55,717 nucleotides of DNA from Anaerolineales bacterium. Its GTDB lineage: Bacteria > Chloroflexota > Anaerolineae > Anaerolineales > UBA4823. Positions 16,252-24,318 of this stretch are shown here, piece by piece. Made by a program: the position numbers and the translations under genes. The stretch lies in assembly GCA_016932955.1 (NCBI GenBank), contig JAFGBV010000104.1, positions 1 through 55,717 of the forward strand, written 5' to 3'. The notes under the pieces are model-generated. The model searched no databases. It saw only the letters and a program-made list of their open reading frames with translations, and was not told the DNA's origin. How positions within the stretch are numbered: position 1 is the stretch's first letter; each line of letters starts with the position of its first letter.

Positions 16252-18339
16252 TTATCTGCCCAGTGTTGGTAGCGTAAAGGTAAACCGAGAGCCAGAACCT
16301 GGTTCACTCTCCACCCAAATCCGCCCACCATGCCCCTGAACAGCCATGCGGCAATACGCCAGACCAAGGCCTAAACCCTTCGGACCTTCTCGCGCATAGA
16401 GGCGGCTGAACTTATCGAAAATGCGTTCATGCTCAGATGCCGGGATTCCCGGGCCATTATCCAGCACCCAGGTGTACACCATTTCATCCTTTCGGTACAC
16501 CCCCATGCGAATCAGACCTCCCGAGGGCGTGTACTTCGTGGCATTCTCCAGCAGATTCGTGATCACCCGGCGGATCATATCCGGATCCACCCACACCTCG
16601 ATCGTGCCAGCCAAAGGTTCCACTTCAATGCGTTGGTTTTTATTCTGCACGATCACCGTAACCGTATCAACAGCGTCACGGATGATCGTCTCAATAGAAA
16701 TAGCCTGACGATTACCAATTGGTTGCCCTGCTTCGAGGCGGCTCATATCTAACAATGAGTCCGTCAGGCGCTGGATACGTTCTGTAGAACGCAAGGCAAT
16801 ATCCAGCAACGGTTTTAAATTCTCCTCTTCACCCGGCGGTAGCATCGTGTCCAACACGTCCAGGCTGGAAACCACGTTTGCCAGCGGAGATCGAAGATCA
16901 TGATAGATCATGGAGATCAAATCATCGCGCAAGGTATCCAGATTCTTGCGTTCCGTGATATCGCGGAAAATCCACTGCACGCGTGGCGGGTCCTCAACCT
17001 TGACCTGGCGTATATATACTTCAATCGGCACCTCATGCCCGCTGCGGGTGCGCAGGCGAGATTCATAATGATAAGTCTGACCAGAGCGGAGTTCTTCGAA
17101 ATTCTCCCCAGTCTGTTCCAGGTCAATTGCATGGAGCTGACCAATCCGCATGCGATGCAAATCGTCAGCGCTGAAATCTGTAGCCAAAGTTGCCTTGCGG
17201 TTCACCTCCAGGATCTCACCTTCCCAGTTAGTGATCAAAATGGGGTCAATACTATCTTCAAACAAATCGCGGTAGCTTTGATGGGCAGCCTGAAGCTGTT
17301 CAAACAACTGTGCATGGCGGATCGCCGTGCCAGCCAGACTGCCAATGCCAGTTAATACAAAAAGGGAGTCAGGGTCAAAATATACTTCATCCGGGTTCAG
17401 TGCTTCCAATACGCCAATCACCTCTCCACGATAACGGATTGGCGCGCAGGCAATAGCGCTGGTTTTAAAGCCCGTCCGGCGGTCTGTTTCAGAATCAAAG
17501 CGTGTATCAACACTCGTATCTTGAACGATCACGCCTTCGCCATGTTCTGCCACCCACCCGGCAATGCCCTGCCCAATGCTCAGGCGTGTATCAATCACCT
17601 GGTGCTTAGCCCACCCGGTAGCGGCCTGAAAAACCAGCATGCCATCATGCGGGTCGATCAATGCCAAGGATACTGCCTTGGCTGATAATGCCTGGCTGGT
17701 TTGCTCCATAATACCTGCCAGCACATCTTCCAGGTTCAGGCTCGCAGTGATTCCGCTTGCACTGGTAGCTAGAGCAGTACTGACGCGCGCCTGGCGTTGA
17801 CTTTCGGCATACAGGCGAGCGTTCACCACCGCAATCCCAGCCTGGTCTGCAATCGCCTGCACCAGCGCCAGATGCTCATCGCGGAAGAAGTGTACCTGTG
17901 GGTGAACTAAAGTCATGACCCCAACCAGCATGTCGCGAGTTAATAATGGCGCGCTGACGGCAGATTTGGGCTGAGTCTTTTCATCGATCTCATACTGCCG
18001 TGACAACCAGCGATCGTCTTGGCTGGTATCTTGAACCAGAACAGCCTGGCGATTCCGCATCACCCACCCTGCCAGACCATAATCCAGTGTGGCGCGCAAC
18101 TGCTGTGTGGTATGGTCACGAACCTGTTCGCCAAAAATAATCGCCGACTCGATAGGTTTTTCGTTCTCGTCCAGAACGATGATACTACCACTGATCGCCC
18201 CGACATTCTGCATGGAAAGGAATAACACACGCTCAAGAACAGTGCGCAAATCTAGAGCCGCGCTTAACTCACGGCTGATATGATACAGCAGTTCAAGTGT
18301 AGCGCGGGTGGTTAATTCATCCTTGGCTTGCAACATCAT
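16252..18339 (-). CDS. Sensor histidine kinase with two GAF domains and a PAS domain
   Basis: Order: GAF (about 5-165), GAF (about 180-345), PAS with its C-terminal motif (about 355-470), phosphotransfer helix with H480 in YHDLRSP, and an ATPase domain with NATKYTP, DNGPGIP and GLGLGLAY. No membrane helix is visible. I favour ATG 18339, preceded by GGGAAG. A TTG at 18390 would extend it by 17 residues. TGC-TATACT upstream (18420-18425) is a good extended -10. It probably heads the minus-strand run that continues through the MBL-fold, asparaginase and nth genes. Residue numbers assume the 18339 start. Confidence 0.9.
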   Translation of the reverse strand: MMLQAKDELTTRATLELLYHISRELSAALDLRTVLERVLFLSMQNVGAISGSIIVLDENEKPIESAIIFGEQVRDHTTQQLRATLDYGLAGWVMRNRQAVLVQDTSQDDRWLSRQYEIDEKTQPKSAVSAPLLTRDMLVGVMTLVHPQVHFFRDEHLALVQAIADQAGIAVVNARLYAESQRQARVSTALATSASGITASLNLEDVLAGIMEQTSQALSAKAVSLALIDPHDGMLVFQAATGWAKHQVIDTRLSIGQGIAGWVAEHGEGVIVQDTSVDTRFDSETDRRTGFKTSAIACAPIRYRGEVIGVLEALNPDEVYFDPDSLFVLTGIGSLAGTAIRHAQLFEQLQAAHQSYRDLFEDSIDPILITNWEGEILEVNRKATLATDFSADDLHRMRIGQLHAIDLEQTGENFEELRSGQTYHYESRLRTRSGHEVPIEVYIRQVKVEDPPRVQWIFRDITERKNLDTLRDDLISMIYHDLRSPLANVVSSLDVLDTMLPPGEEENLKPLLDIALRSTERIQRLTDSLLDMSRLEAGQPIGNRQAISIETIIRDAVDTVTVIVQNKNQRIEVEPLAGTIEVWVDPDMIRRVITNLLENATKYTPSGGLIRMGVYRKDEMVYTWVLDNGPGIPASEHERIFDKFSRLYAREGPKGLGLGLAYCRMAVQGHGGRIWVESEPGSGSRFTFTLPTLGR

Positions 18340-18419
18340 TCGATGCTTCCCAAATGGACTGATTGTAGCCGACAGAACGCTTCCCCACAATGAAGGAAAG
18401 TCAGCGACTCTTCAGTATT

Positions 18420-18425
18420 GCAGTA
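18420..18425 (-). promoter_or_regulatory. Extended -10 promoter for the GAF-GAF-PAS kinase
   Basis: On the minus strand TGC precedes TATACT, an extended -10 element. It lies about 80 bases before ATG 18339, between the end of holB and the kinase. Confidence 0.45.
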
Positions 18426-18443
18426 TAGCACATTTAACAGGAG

Positions 18444-19448
18444 TTATGCAGATGCGCCTTTGCGAATCCGGGGCATATCGAGCATAAACACCTCCAGCGC
18501 CAAACGGGTATTCACATTCCGCCCGATGAGATCCAATGTTTGCTCCAGCGCACGAACCATCGATCGAGCAACGTCCGGCTCTAAACGCCCTGCCAGATCT
18601 TTCAGTACTTCAGACCAATCCAGATTGACCGGCGCTAGCGAGGCCCCGGCTGCATACATAGCCAAATCACGCCAGAAAGAGAGCCAGACAAACAAAACCT
18701 GCCTGAGATCTTCCTTCTGCTCGGCTAATTTCCTGGCATATGCAAAACGCTCTACGCGAGCCGCGCTCAGCAAAGAAACGAGATCATCCAGCCAAACCTG
18801 GCGCTGCTCCATAAGCTCTGCATGTCTGTGCAGTTGCAGGGCATATCCTGGCCGACCACCAGAGACATGCGCCAATAAGCGCGCCATATCTGCGTCCAGG
18901 CCCCACAGGGATTGTAAGCCATCTGCCGTAAGCTCGCTGGACAAAGGACGTAAACGCAGCACCTCGCAGCGAGAGATGATTGTGGGCAAGAGGCTTTCTG
19001 GGCTCTCGGCGGTCAGCGCCAAAACCACCTGAGGAGGAGGCTCCTCCAGGGTCTTTAGTAGCGCATTGGCAGCGCCAGGGTGGGCTTCTTCAAACCGTAA
19101 TAGCAGTGCTACGCGATAGCGCCCTTCGTAAGGAGCAAGTGCCAGGGTATGCTGAAGCTCACGCACCTGGTCAATCTTCAAAGTGCCTCCAACCTGCTCG
19201 GCCTGAACAACCGCTAGGTCAGGATATTGCATGGTCTCAATCCGCTTGCAAGCCAAACATTGTCCACAAGGCTCGCCAGGCTGCGTGGGTTCCAAGCAAT
19301 TCAAAGCCTGCGTCAGACGCAAAGCCAACGTCCGCCGCCCCACACCAGCCGGCCCCGTCAACAAGTATGCGTGACGGACTTGATTTCGGGCAACGTGCTC
19401 TCGCAGCAAGTTAACTGCCCATTCATGCCCTAACATGCCCCAATTCAT
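18444..19448 (-). CDS. holB: DNA polymerase III delta-prime subunit
   Basis: This AAA-fold clamp-loader subunit carries a zinc-binding cysteine cluster (CGQCLACKR plus an upstream cysteine), ANALLKTLEEPP, and SRCEVLRL, all typical of delta-prime. The P-loop reads GPAGVGRRT, with arginine in place of the lysine, which fits a subunit that need not hydrolyse ATP. ATG 19448 (334 residues) starts just before the family sequence MLGHEWAVNLL. It is seven bases after a TAAAAT -10 with a TTGTCA -35 at 17-base spacing. The longer frame to 19574 would run across its own promoter and that of the helicase gene. Confidence 0.88.
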   Translation of the reverse strand: MNWGMLGHEWAVNLLREHVARNQVRHAYLLTGPAGVGRRTLALRLTQALNCLEPTQPGEPCGQCLACKRIETMQYPDLAVVQAEQVGGTLKIDQVRELQHTLALAPYEGRYRVALLLRFEEAHPGAANALLKTLEEPPPQVVLALTAESPESLLPTIISRCEVLRLRPLSSELTADGLQSLWGLDADMARLLAHVSGGRPGYALQLHRHAELMEQRQVWLDDLVSLLSAARVERFAYARKLAEQKEDLRQVLFVWLSFWRDLAMYAAGASLAPVNLDWSEVLKDLAGRLEPDVARSMVRALEQTLDLIGRNVNTRLALEVFMLDMPRIRKGASA

Positions 19449-19455
19449 AACCAGA

Positions 19456-19484
19456 ATTTTAGCCGAGAGTGCATTTCTTGACAA
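19456..19484 (-). promoter_or_regulatory. Leaderless promoter of holB
   Basis: On the minus strand TTGTCA (19484-19479), a 17-base spacer and TAAAAT (19461-19456) form a near-consensus promoter. The -10 ends 7 bases before ATG 19448, so the mRNA would begin at the start codon. Confidence 0.65.
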
Positions 19485-19536
19485 CCACATAACCCACACG
19501 AACAACCTTTTTGCGCACCCCATACACAGGTTGCTG

Positions 19537-19565
19537 TTGACACACCCCTGACCTGACGGTAGAAT
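19537..19565 (+). promoter_or_regulatory. Leaderless promoter of the PcrA/UvrD-type helicase
   Basis: A perfect TTGACA (19537-19542), a 17-base spacer and TAGAAT (19560-19565) make a strong promoter. The predicted +1 falls at about 19572, next to ATG 19573. An upstream in-frame ATG at 19564 overlaps the -10 box and so cannot be in the transcript. Confidence 0.75.
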
Positions 19566-19572
19566 GTCCCCC

Positions 19573-21750
19573 ATGGATTTTATTACTGGTTTAAACCCTC
19601 AGCAGCAACAAGCTGTGATGGCTGGGCTGGGGCCGGTGCTCGTAATGGCTGGACCGGGCTCCGGAAAAACACGCGTCCTGATCCACCGAATTGCTTACTT
19701 GATCGGCGCGATGGGTGTGCGGCCTTACCAGATCCTGGCAGTCACGTTCACCAACAAAGCCGCCCGCGAAATGGAAAGCCGTGTCATCGGCCTGTTAGGC
19801 GACTCGGCGCGGGGCATCACCCTGGGCACATTTCATGCCAACTGCGCCCGCATTCTCCGCCGCGAGGCTGAGAACCTCCCCTTTGACTCAAATTTTGTGA
19901 TCTTCGATGATGATGATCAATTAGGTCTGGTAAAACGCGCAATATCAGATTTGAACCTGGATGAGAAACAGTACCGCCCCCATGCCGTTCACGGCGCGAT
20001 TTCGAATGCGAAAAATGAGCTCATCTTGCCAGATGACTATCCCAGCAACACTTACCGAGATGAGGTTGTGCAGCGCGTTTACACACGCTACCAGCAAATG
20101 CTGTTGGCTAACAATGCCCTTGATTTCGACGACCTATTGCTCTGGACCGCCACGCTGTTGGATCAAAACCCTGCTGTACGCGAGAAATATGCTCGGCGCT
20201 ACGAGCATATCCTGGTCGATGAATTCCAGGACACGAACATGGCGCAGTATATCCTCATCAAGCACCTGGCCTCTTTCCATGGTAATGTATTTGTAGTTGG
20301 TGACACAGATCAATCCATTTATCGCTGGCGCGGCGCTGATTATCGGAATGTTCTGCGCTTTGAACACGATTTTCCAGACACACAGGTAATCCTCCTAGAG
20401 CAAAACTATCGCTCCACGCAGCATATCCTGGATGTAGCCATGGCAGTGATCGACCGCAACCCTCACCGCGCCCCCAAGCGCTTATTTACCGAGCGCGGTA
20501 ACGGGTTAAAAGCGATCTTACATGAGGCTTATGATGATCGCATGGAAGCAGCATTCGTGGTGGATAGTATTGCCAGCCTGGTAGCGCGGAAGCAATCTCA
20601 GCCAGGCGATTATGCCATCATGTACCGCACCAATGCCCAGTCCCGCCTGCTGGAAGAGGCATTTCTGCATGCCGGCCTGCCTTACAAACTGGTTGGCGCC
20701 CAACGATTCTACGGTCGCCGCGAGATCAAGGACGTGATTGCTTACCTGCGCCTGATCCAGAACCCAAGCGACGAATTCAGCCTGATCCGGGTGATCAATA
20801 CTCCCCCGCGCGGCATTGGTGACAAGACCCAGCAAGGGCTGCGCACCCAGGCGCAAAAAGCCTGCCTGACGCCAGGGGAAATGCTCCTGGAATTGGCCCG
20901 TTCCGCCGATCACCCTGCATCAACAATGCTCGGCGTGCGTGCGGCGAGTCTCCTTTCCGCTTTTGGCGTCCGGCTGGCAGGTTGGCATGCGCTGGCAGGC
21001 GAACATCCGCCGCTGTTCCTCATGGACCGTATTCTGGATGAGGTGGAATACCGGGCTTACATTGATGATGGAACGGATGAAGGTAATGACCGCTGGGAAA
21101 ATGTGATGGAGCTTCGCCGGCTCGCAGCCGAGTACCGCGACCGCAGCCTGGGTGAGTTCCTCGAAGCGATTGCTCTCGTATCAGACCAGGATACCCTGCA
21201 GAACAGCGCTAATGTTCCTACTATGCTCACCTTGCATGCTGCCAAAGGATTAGAATTCCCTATCGTGTTCATTGTGGGGCTAAACGATGGAACCCTGCCC
21301 CACTCGCGCTCCTTCGAAGACCCCGAGGGTATGCAGGAAGAAAGGCGCCTGTTTTACGTAGGCATCACCCGCGCTAAAGACTGCCTGTACCTGGTCTATT
21401 CGCAAAACCGCAGCGCGTACGGGTATAGTGAGCCCGCAGAGCCATCGCGTTTTCTAGAGGATATCCCGCAGGCATTGCTGGATGAGAGCAACCCGAGGCG
21501 CTCTGGAACGCAGCTTAAACCCACCAGCTACAATCCTTTTGCCCTCCGGTGGAAAAATGCAGGCGCTGCTGCAGTGCTGCAACAGCGCTTCCACCCGGGG
21601 ATGCACGTGGAGCACCCCACCTGGGGCAAGGGCATGGTTTTAAACAGCCGCATGCAAGATGATGACGAAATTGTCGACACATTTTTCGAGGAGGTCGGCC
21701 TAAAGCGGGTTGCTGCCTCGCTGGCAAATTTAAAGATTGTAGAAAAGTGA
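19573..21750 (+). CDS. UvrD/PcrA-type superfamily I DNA helicase
   Basis: The 725-residue protein carries all SF1A motifs: Walker A AGPGSGKT, GTFHANCARIL, Walker B DEFQDTN, GDTDQSIYRWRGAD, LEQNYRS, AAKGLEFPIVF and FYVGITRA. The C-terminus keeps a Tudor-like tail (HPTWGKGMV), as in PcrA/UvrD proteins that contact RNA polymerase. Such helicases unwind DNA 3'-5' in nucleotide excision and mismatch repair and clear recombination intermediates. Start ATG 19573 was preferred over 19564 because the latter lies in the -10 box. It is divergent from holB and followed by a terminator. PcrA versus UvrD cannot be settled from the sequence alone. Confidence 0.93.
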   Translation: MDFITGLNPQQQQAVMAGLGPVLVMAGPGSGKTRVLIHRIAYLIGAMGVRPYQILAVTFTNKAAREMESRVIGLLGDSARGITLGTFHANCARILRREAENLPFDSNFVIFDDDDQLGLVKRAISDLNLDEKQYRPHAVHGAISNAKNELILPDDYPSNTYRDEVVQRVYTRYQQMLLANNALDFDDLLLWTATLLDQNPAVREKYARRYEHILVDEFQDTNMAQYILIKHLASFHGNVFVVGDTDQSIYRWRGADYRNVLRFEHDFPDTQVILLEQNYRSTQHILDVAMAVIDRNPHRAPKRLFTERGNGLKAILHEAYDDRMEAAFVVDSIASLVARKQSQPGDYAIMYRTNAQSRLLEEAFLHAGLPYKLVGAQRFYGRREIKDVIAYLRLIQNPSDEFSLIRVINTPPRGIGDKTQQGLRTQAQKACLTPGEMLLELARSADHPASTMLGVRAASLLSAFGVRLAGWHALAGEHPPLFLMDRILDEVEYRAYIDDGTDEGNDRWENVMELRRLAAEYRDRSLGEFLEAIALVSDQDTLQNSANVPTMLTLHAAKGLEFPIVFIVGLNDGTLPHSRSFEDPEGMQEERRLFYVGITRAKDCLYLVYSQNRSAYGYSEPAEPSRFLEDIPQALLDESNPRRSGTQLKPTSYNPFALRWKNAGAAAVLQQRFHPGMHVEHPTWGKGMVLNSRMQDDDEIVDTFFEEVGLKRVAASLANLKIVEK

Positions 21751-21768
21751 CCTCCCAGTCGGTTCTAA

Positions 21769-21797
21769 GCGCCTGACAGGGTGAGGCGCGGGTTTTT
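21769..21797 (+). terminator. Rho-independent terminator after the helicase gene
   Basis: GCGCCT (21769-21774) pairs with AGGCGC (21784-21789) around a 9-base loop and is followed by GGG and TTTTT. It lies between the helicase stop and the tsaE promoter. Confidence 0.6.
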
Positions 21798-21822
21798 GCT
21801 ACCCGCTTTCCACAATCCGCTG

Positions 21823-21828
21823 TATAAT
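21823..21828 (+). promoter_or_regulatory. -10 box of tsaE, leaderless arrangement
   Basis: A perfect TATAAT ends exactly 6 bases before ATG 21835. There is no ribosome-binding site between them. It follows the helicase terminator directly. Confidence 0.65.
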
Positions 21829-21834
21829 CGCCGC

Positions 21835-22329
21835 ATGCCCATCCTTGGTTCTCATTCACTGGAGATCATCAGTCGCAGCGCGGAACAAACGCGGCGCGTG
21901 GGAATGCGCCTGGGCGCTATGCTTCAGGCTGGTAATTTACTTGGCATGACAGGCGACCTTGGATCAGGAAAAACGACCCTGGTACAGGGGATTGCCGCAG
22001 GCTGGGGATCGCTCGATCCGGTCACCAGCCCAACTTTTGTCCTGGTCAACGTTTACCGCCGCCTGGACGGACTGCGTATGTTCCACCTGGATGCCTATCG
22101 TCTGAGCGATGCCAGAGAGGCGATTGACCTCGATCTTCAAAACATGTTGGATCAGGGACCGTTGGTTGTCGAATGGGCGGAGCGCGTCCAGGCTGCGCTG
22201 CCTGCTGAAGGCTTATGGATGAAACTGACTTGGGTTGACGATATGCAACGAGATATGATCCTCTCTGCACATGGCCCCTACTACGAAACACTCTTGGTAA
22301 AATTCCGGAAGCAGCTCTATGGAGGGTAA
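21835..22329 (+). CDS. tsaE: tRNA t6A-modification ATPase TsaE
   Basis: The 164-residue protein has Walker A GDLGSGKTT near residue 40 and the family stretches SPTFVLVNVY and VVEWAERV. TsaE is the ATPase partner of TsaB and TsaD, which install threonylcarbamoyl on A37 of ANN-decoding tRNAs. ATG 21835 fits the family N-terminus and the -10 spacing; the frame stays open to 21781 but that region holds the terminator and promoter. The next gene, tsaB, starts at the base after the stop. No tsaD is in the window. Confidence 0.93.
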   Translation: MPILGSHSLEIISRSAEQTRRVGMRLGAMLQAGNLLGMTGDLGSGKTTLVQGIAAGWGSLDPVTSPTFVLVNVYRRLDGLRMFHLDAYRLSDAREAIDLDLQNMLDQGPLVVEWAERVQAALPAEGLWMKLTWVDDMQRDMILSAHGPYYETLLVKFRKQLYGG

Positions 22330-22998
22330 ATGCTCTTAGCCATCGACACCTCCACCCGCACGGTTGGCCTGGCGCTGTATGATGGCGTGCAGGTGCGCTG
22401 TGAGTTGGTATGGAAGAGCCAGGATTTCCACACGGTTGAGCTTGCGCCTGCCATCTCCGAAACCCTGCGCCGCGCTGCGGCGGAAATCAACCTACTTCAA
22501 GTCATCGCTGTAGCCATTGGCCCGGGATCTTTCACCGGGTTGCGCATTGGATTGGCTATGGCAAAAGGGCTGGCTCTGGCACGCCATTTGCCCCTGATCG
22601 GCATCCCCACGCTGGATGCTGTTGCCGCATCCCAGCCGGTAAGAAATCTTCCCCTGGCGGCAGTGCTGAACGCCGGGAGAGGACGCCTGGCGGCGGGGTG
22701 GTATCATGGCGAATCGGGGCAATGGCAGCCCACGCGTCCGGTTGAGATGCTGGATGTCAATAAGCTGTCCTGGCGCATCCAACAGCCCACAATCGTCTGT
22801 GGCGAATTGAACGAGGAAGAGCAGCGTATTCTTGCCCGTAAGCACAAAAATGTACTGCTGGCTTCGCCTGCCCACGCTTTGCGCAGGCCATCATTTCTGG
22901 CAGAGCTGGCATGGAAACGCTGGCAGGCTGGTCAGGTGGACGAGCCTGCCGCGCTCGCCCCAATCTACCTGCACGTTGGCGATCCCATCCCTGGATAA
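22330..22998 (+). CDS. tsaB: tRNA t6A-modification protein TsaB
   Basis: The 222-residue protein starts LLAIDTSTRTVGLALY and contains AVAIGPGSFTGLRIGLAMAK, both characteristic of TsaB, the inactive TsaD-like scaffold that dimerises with TsaD for tRNA t6A synthesis. The ATG immediately follows the tsaE stop, with GGAGGG overlapping that stop, so the two are translated together. The C-terminal half is more variable, as usual. Length is typical. Confidence 0.93.
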   Translation: MLLAIDTSTRTVGLALYDGVQVRCELVWKSQDFHTVELAPAISETLRRAAAEINLLQVIAVAIGPGSFTGLRIGLAMAKGLALARHLPLIGIPTLDAVAASQPVRNLPLAAVLNAGRGRLAAGWYHGESGQWQPTRPVEMLDVNKLSWRIQQPTIVCGELNEEEQRILARKHKNVLLASPAHALRRPSFLAELAWKRWQAGQVDEPAALAPIYLHVGDPIPG

Positions 22999-22999
22999 T
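22994..22999 (+). promoter_or_regulatory. Possible internal -10 box of rimI, leaderless arrangement
   Basis: GATAAT overlaps the end of tsaB and stops 6 bases before ATG 23006, repeating the spacing seen for tsaE and comEC. No ribosome-binding site precedes this ATG. Confidence 0.4.
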
Positions 23000-23005
23000 C
23001 CTCGC

Positions 23006-23593
23006 ATGTTACTCCCTGATTTGCCCGCTGCTAAAATGAAATCCGTCCCAGTAAAACCTTTGACTGGGGTTTTCATTCGCCCGATGAAAATCCGGGACAT
23101 CCCGCAGGTGCTGGCGATCGACCGCGCTTCTTTCGCCCTGCCCTGGTCAGAAAAATCTTACCAATTTGAGATCCTAGAGAATAACGCTTCGTGGCTGTGG
23201 GTGGCAGAAATCCAAAATCAAACCGGACAGCCACAGATCATTGGCATGATCGTGGTTTGGTTGATCTCCGATGAAGCGCACGTTGCCACCATAGCTGTCC
23301 ATCCAGGTCACCGCCAGCAGGGGATTGCTCGCCAGTTGCTGGCACGGGCAATTTATGAAAGCATCAAGAGCGGCGCTTTGCTGGCCACATTGGAGGTGCG
23401 TCAGCATAACGCGGCCGCGCAAGAGCTTTACCACTCCTTTGGCTTTGAAGTGGTTGGCTGCAGGGAGCATTATTACACCGATAACCACGAAGATGCTTTG
23501 ATTATGACGGTATCAGGCCTGGATCAGGCCTATCTTGCATGGCTGGCTGGGCAAACCGGCTTACCGCCAGTATCAGAGAGCAGGATGCCGTAA
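23006..23593 (+). CDS. rimI: RimI-type ribosomal protein N-acetyltransferase
   Basis: A GNAT domain covers about residues 22-170. It has the acetyl-CoA loop GHRQQGIARQLL, then LEVRQHNAAAQELYHSFGFEVVG, the region typical of RimI, which acetylates the N-terminal alanine of ribosomal protein S18. The gene follows tsaE-tsaB, a widespread association. ATG 23006 fits the -10 spacing; ATG 23036 is an alternative, still before the domain. A longer frame to 22832 lies inside tsaB and is discarded. The acceptor substrate is inferred from the family. Confidence 0.85.
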   Translation: MLLPDLPAAKMKSVPVKPLTGVFIRPMKIRDIPQVLAIDRASFALPWSEKSYQFEILENNASWLWVAEIQNQTGQPQIIGMIVVWLISDEAHVATIAVHPGHRQQGIARQLLARAIYESIKSGALLATLEVRQHNAAAQELYHSFGFEVVGCREHYYTDNHEDALIMTVSGLDQAYLAWLAGQTGLPPVSESRMP

Positions 23594-23646
23594 ACGGTCT
23601 GCGCAAGCGCAGCAGCCTGCTTGATATTATTGTATGGAGGTTCTCT

Positions 23647-24309
23647 GTGAAATCCGCTGAAATAATGGACCCAAGTGAATTATCCCGCCGCACTCAGATT
23701 CTAGAGCAAATTGCTCAAGAAGTAGCCACCTGCACCCGTTGTATGCTTCACCACTCGCGCAAGAATGCTGTGCCGGGTGAGGGACCTGCCAACGCTACGA
23801 TCATGTTCATCGGCGAAGGGCCTGGTTTCCACGAAAATGAGCAAGGGCGGCCTTTCGTCGGTGCGGCAGGCAAGTTCCTTGATGAGTTGTTAAATATGAT
23901 AGGCTCTGATCGCTCGCAGGTATTCATTGGCAACGTTGTCAAATGCCGGCCTCCCAATAACCGCGACCCGCTTCCTGAGGAGCTGGCAGCCTGCAGCGAT
24001 TACCTGGAACGTCAGATTCAAGCGATTAATCCCCGTGTGATTGTAACCCTGGGACGCTATTCGATGGCGCGCTTTCTGCCCAATGCCAAGATCAGCGATG
24101 TTCATGGCCAATCTTTCAACCTGCGAGGCCGCCTGATTGTCCCCATGTTCCACCCGGCAGCCGCCCTGCACCAGCCCTCGCTCAAGCCGATTCTAGAGCG
24201 TGATTTTTCTCGCCTGCCTGAACTGATCGCGCAGGCCTCTCATGCACCAGAAATAGAAAACCAGACTCCGGAACCCAAGCAGGAGCCTAAACAACTTACT
24301 TTATTTTAA
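23647..24309 (+). CDS. Family 4 uracil-DNA glycosylase with C-terminal clamp-binding motif
   Basis: The 220-residue protein has the family-4 signatures GEGPGFHENEQGRPFVG and VKCRPPNNRDP, and a late motif MFHPAAAL. Cysteines in CTRC, KCRPP and AACSDYL fit the 4Fe-4S cluster of this family, which excises uracil from DNA. The start is GTG 23647 with GGAGG six bases before it. The extreme C-terminus is QLTLF after a charged, Pro-rich linker, matching the beta-clamp-binding pentapeptide QL(S/D)LF. This suggests tethering to the replication clamp, which is inference from the motif. Confidence 0.9.
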   Translation: MKSAEIMDPSELSRRTQILEQIAQEVATCTRCMLHHSRKNAVPGEGPANATIMFIGEGPGFHENEQGRPFVGAAGKFLDELLNMIGSDRSQVFIGNVVKCRPPNNRDPLPEELAACSDYLERQIQAINPRVIVTLGRYSMARFLPNAKISDVHGQSFNLRGRLIVPMFHPAAALHQPSLKPILERDFSRLPELIAQASHAPEIENQTPEPKQEPKQLTLF

Positions 24310-24318
24310 TGAGGAAAA

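Noticed and set aside
19449..19574. N-terminal extension of holB
   Set aside because: It would cover the promoters of both holB and the helicase gene and precedes the conserved start MLGHEWAV.
22832..23005. N-terminal extension of rimI
   Set aside because: It lies inside tsaB, and ATG 23006 fits the domain start and the -10 spacing.
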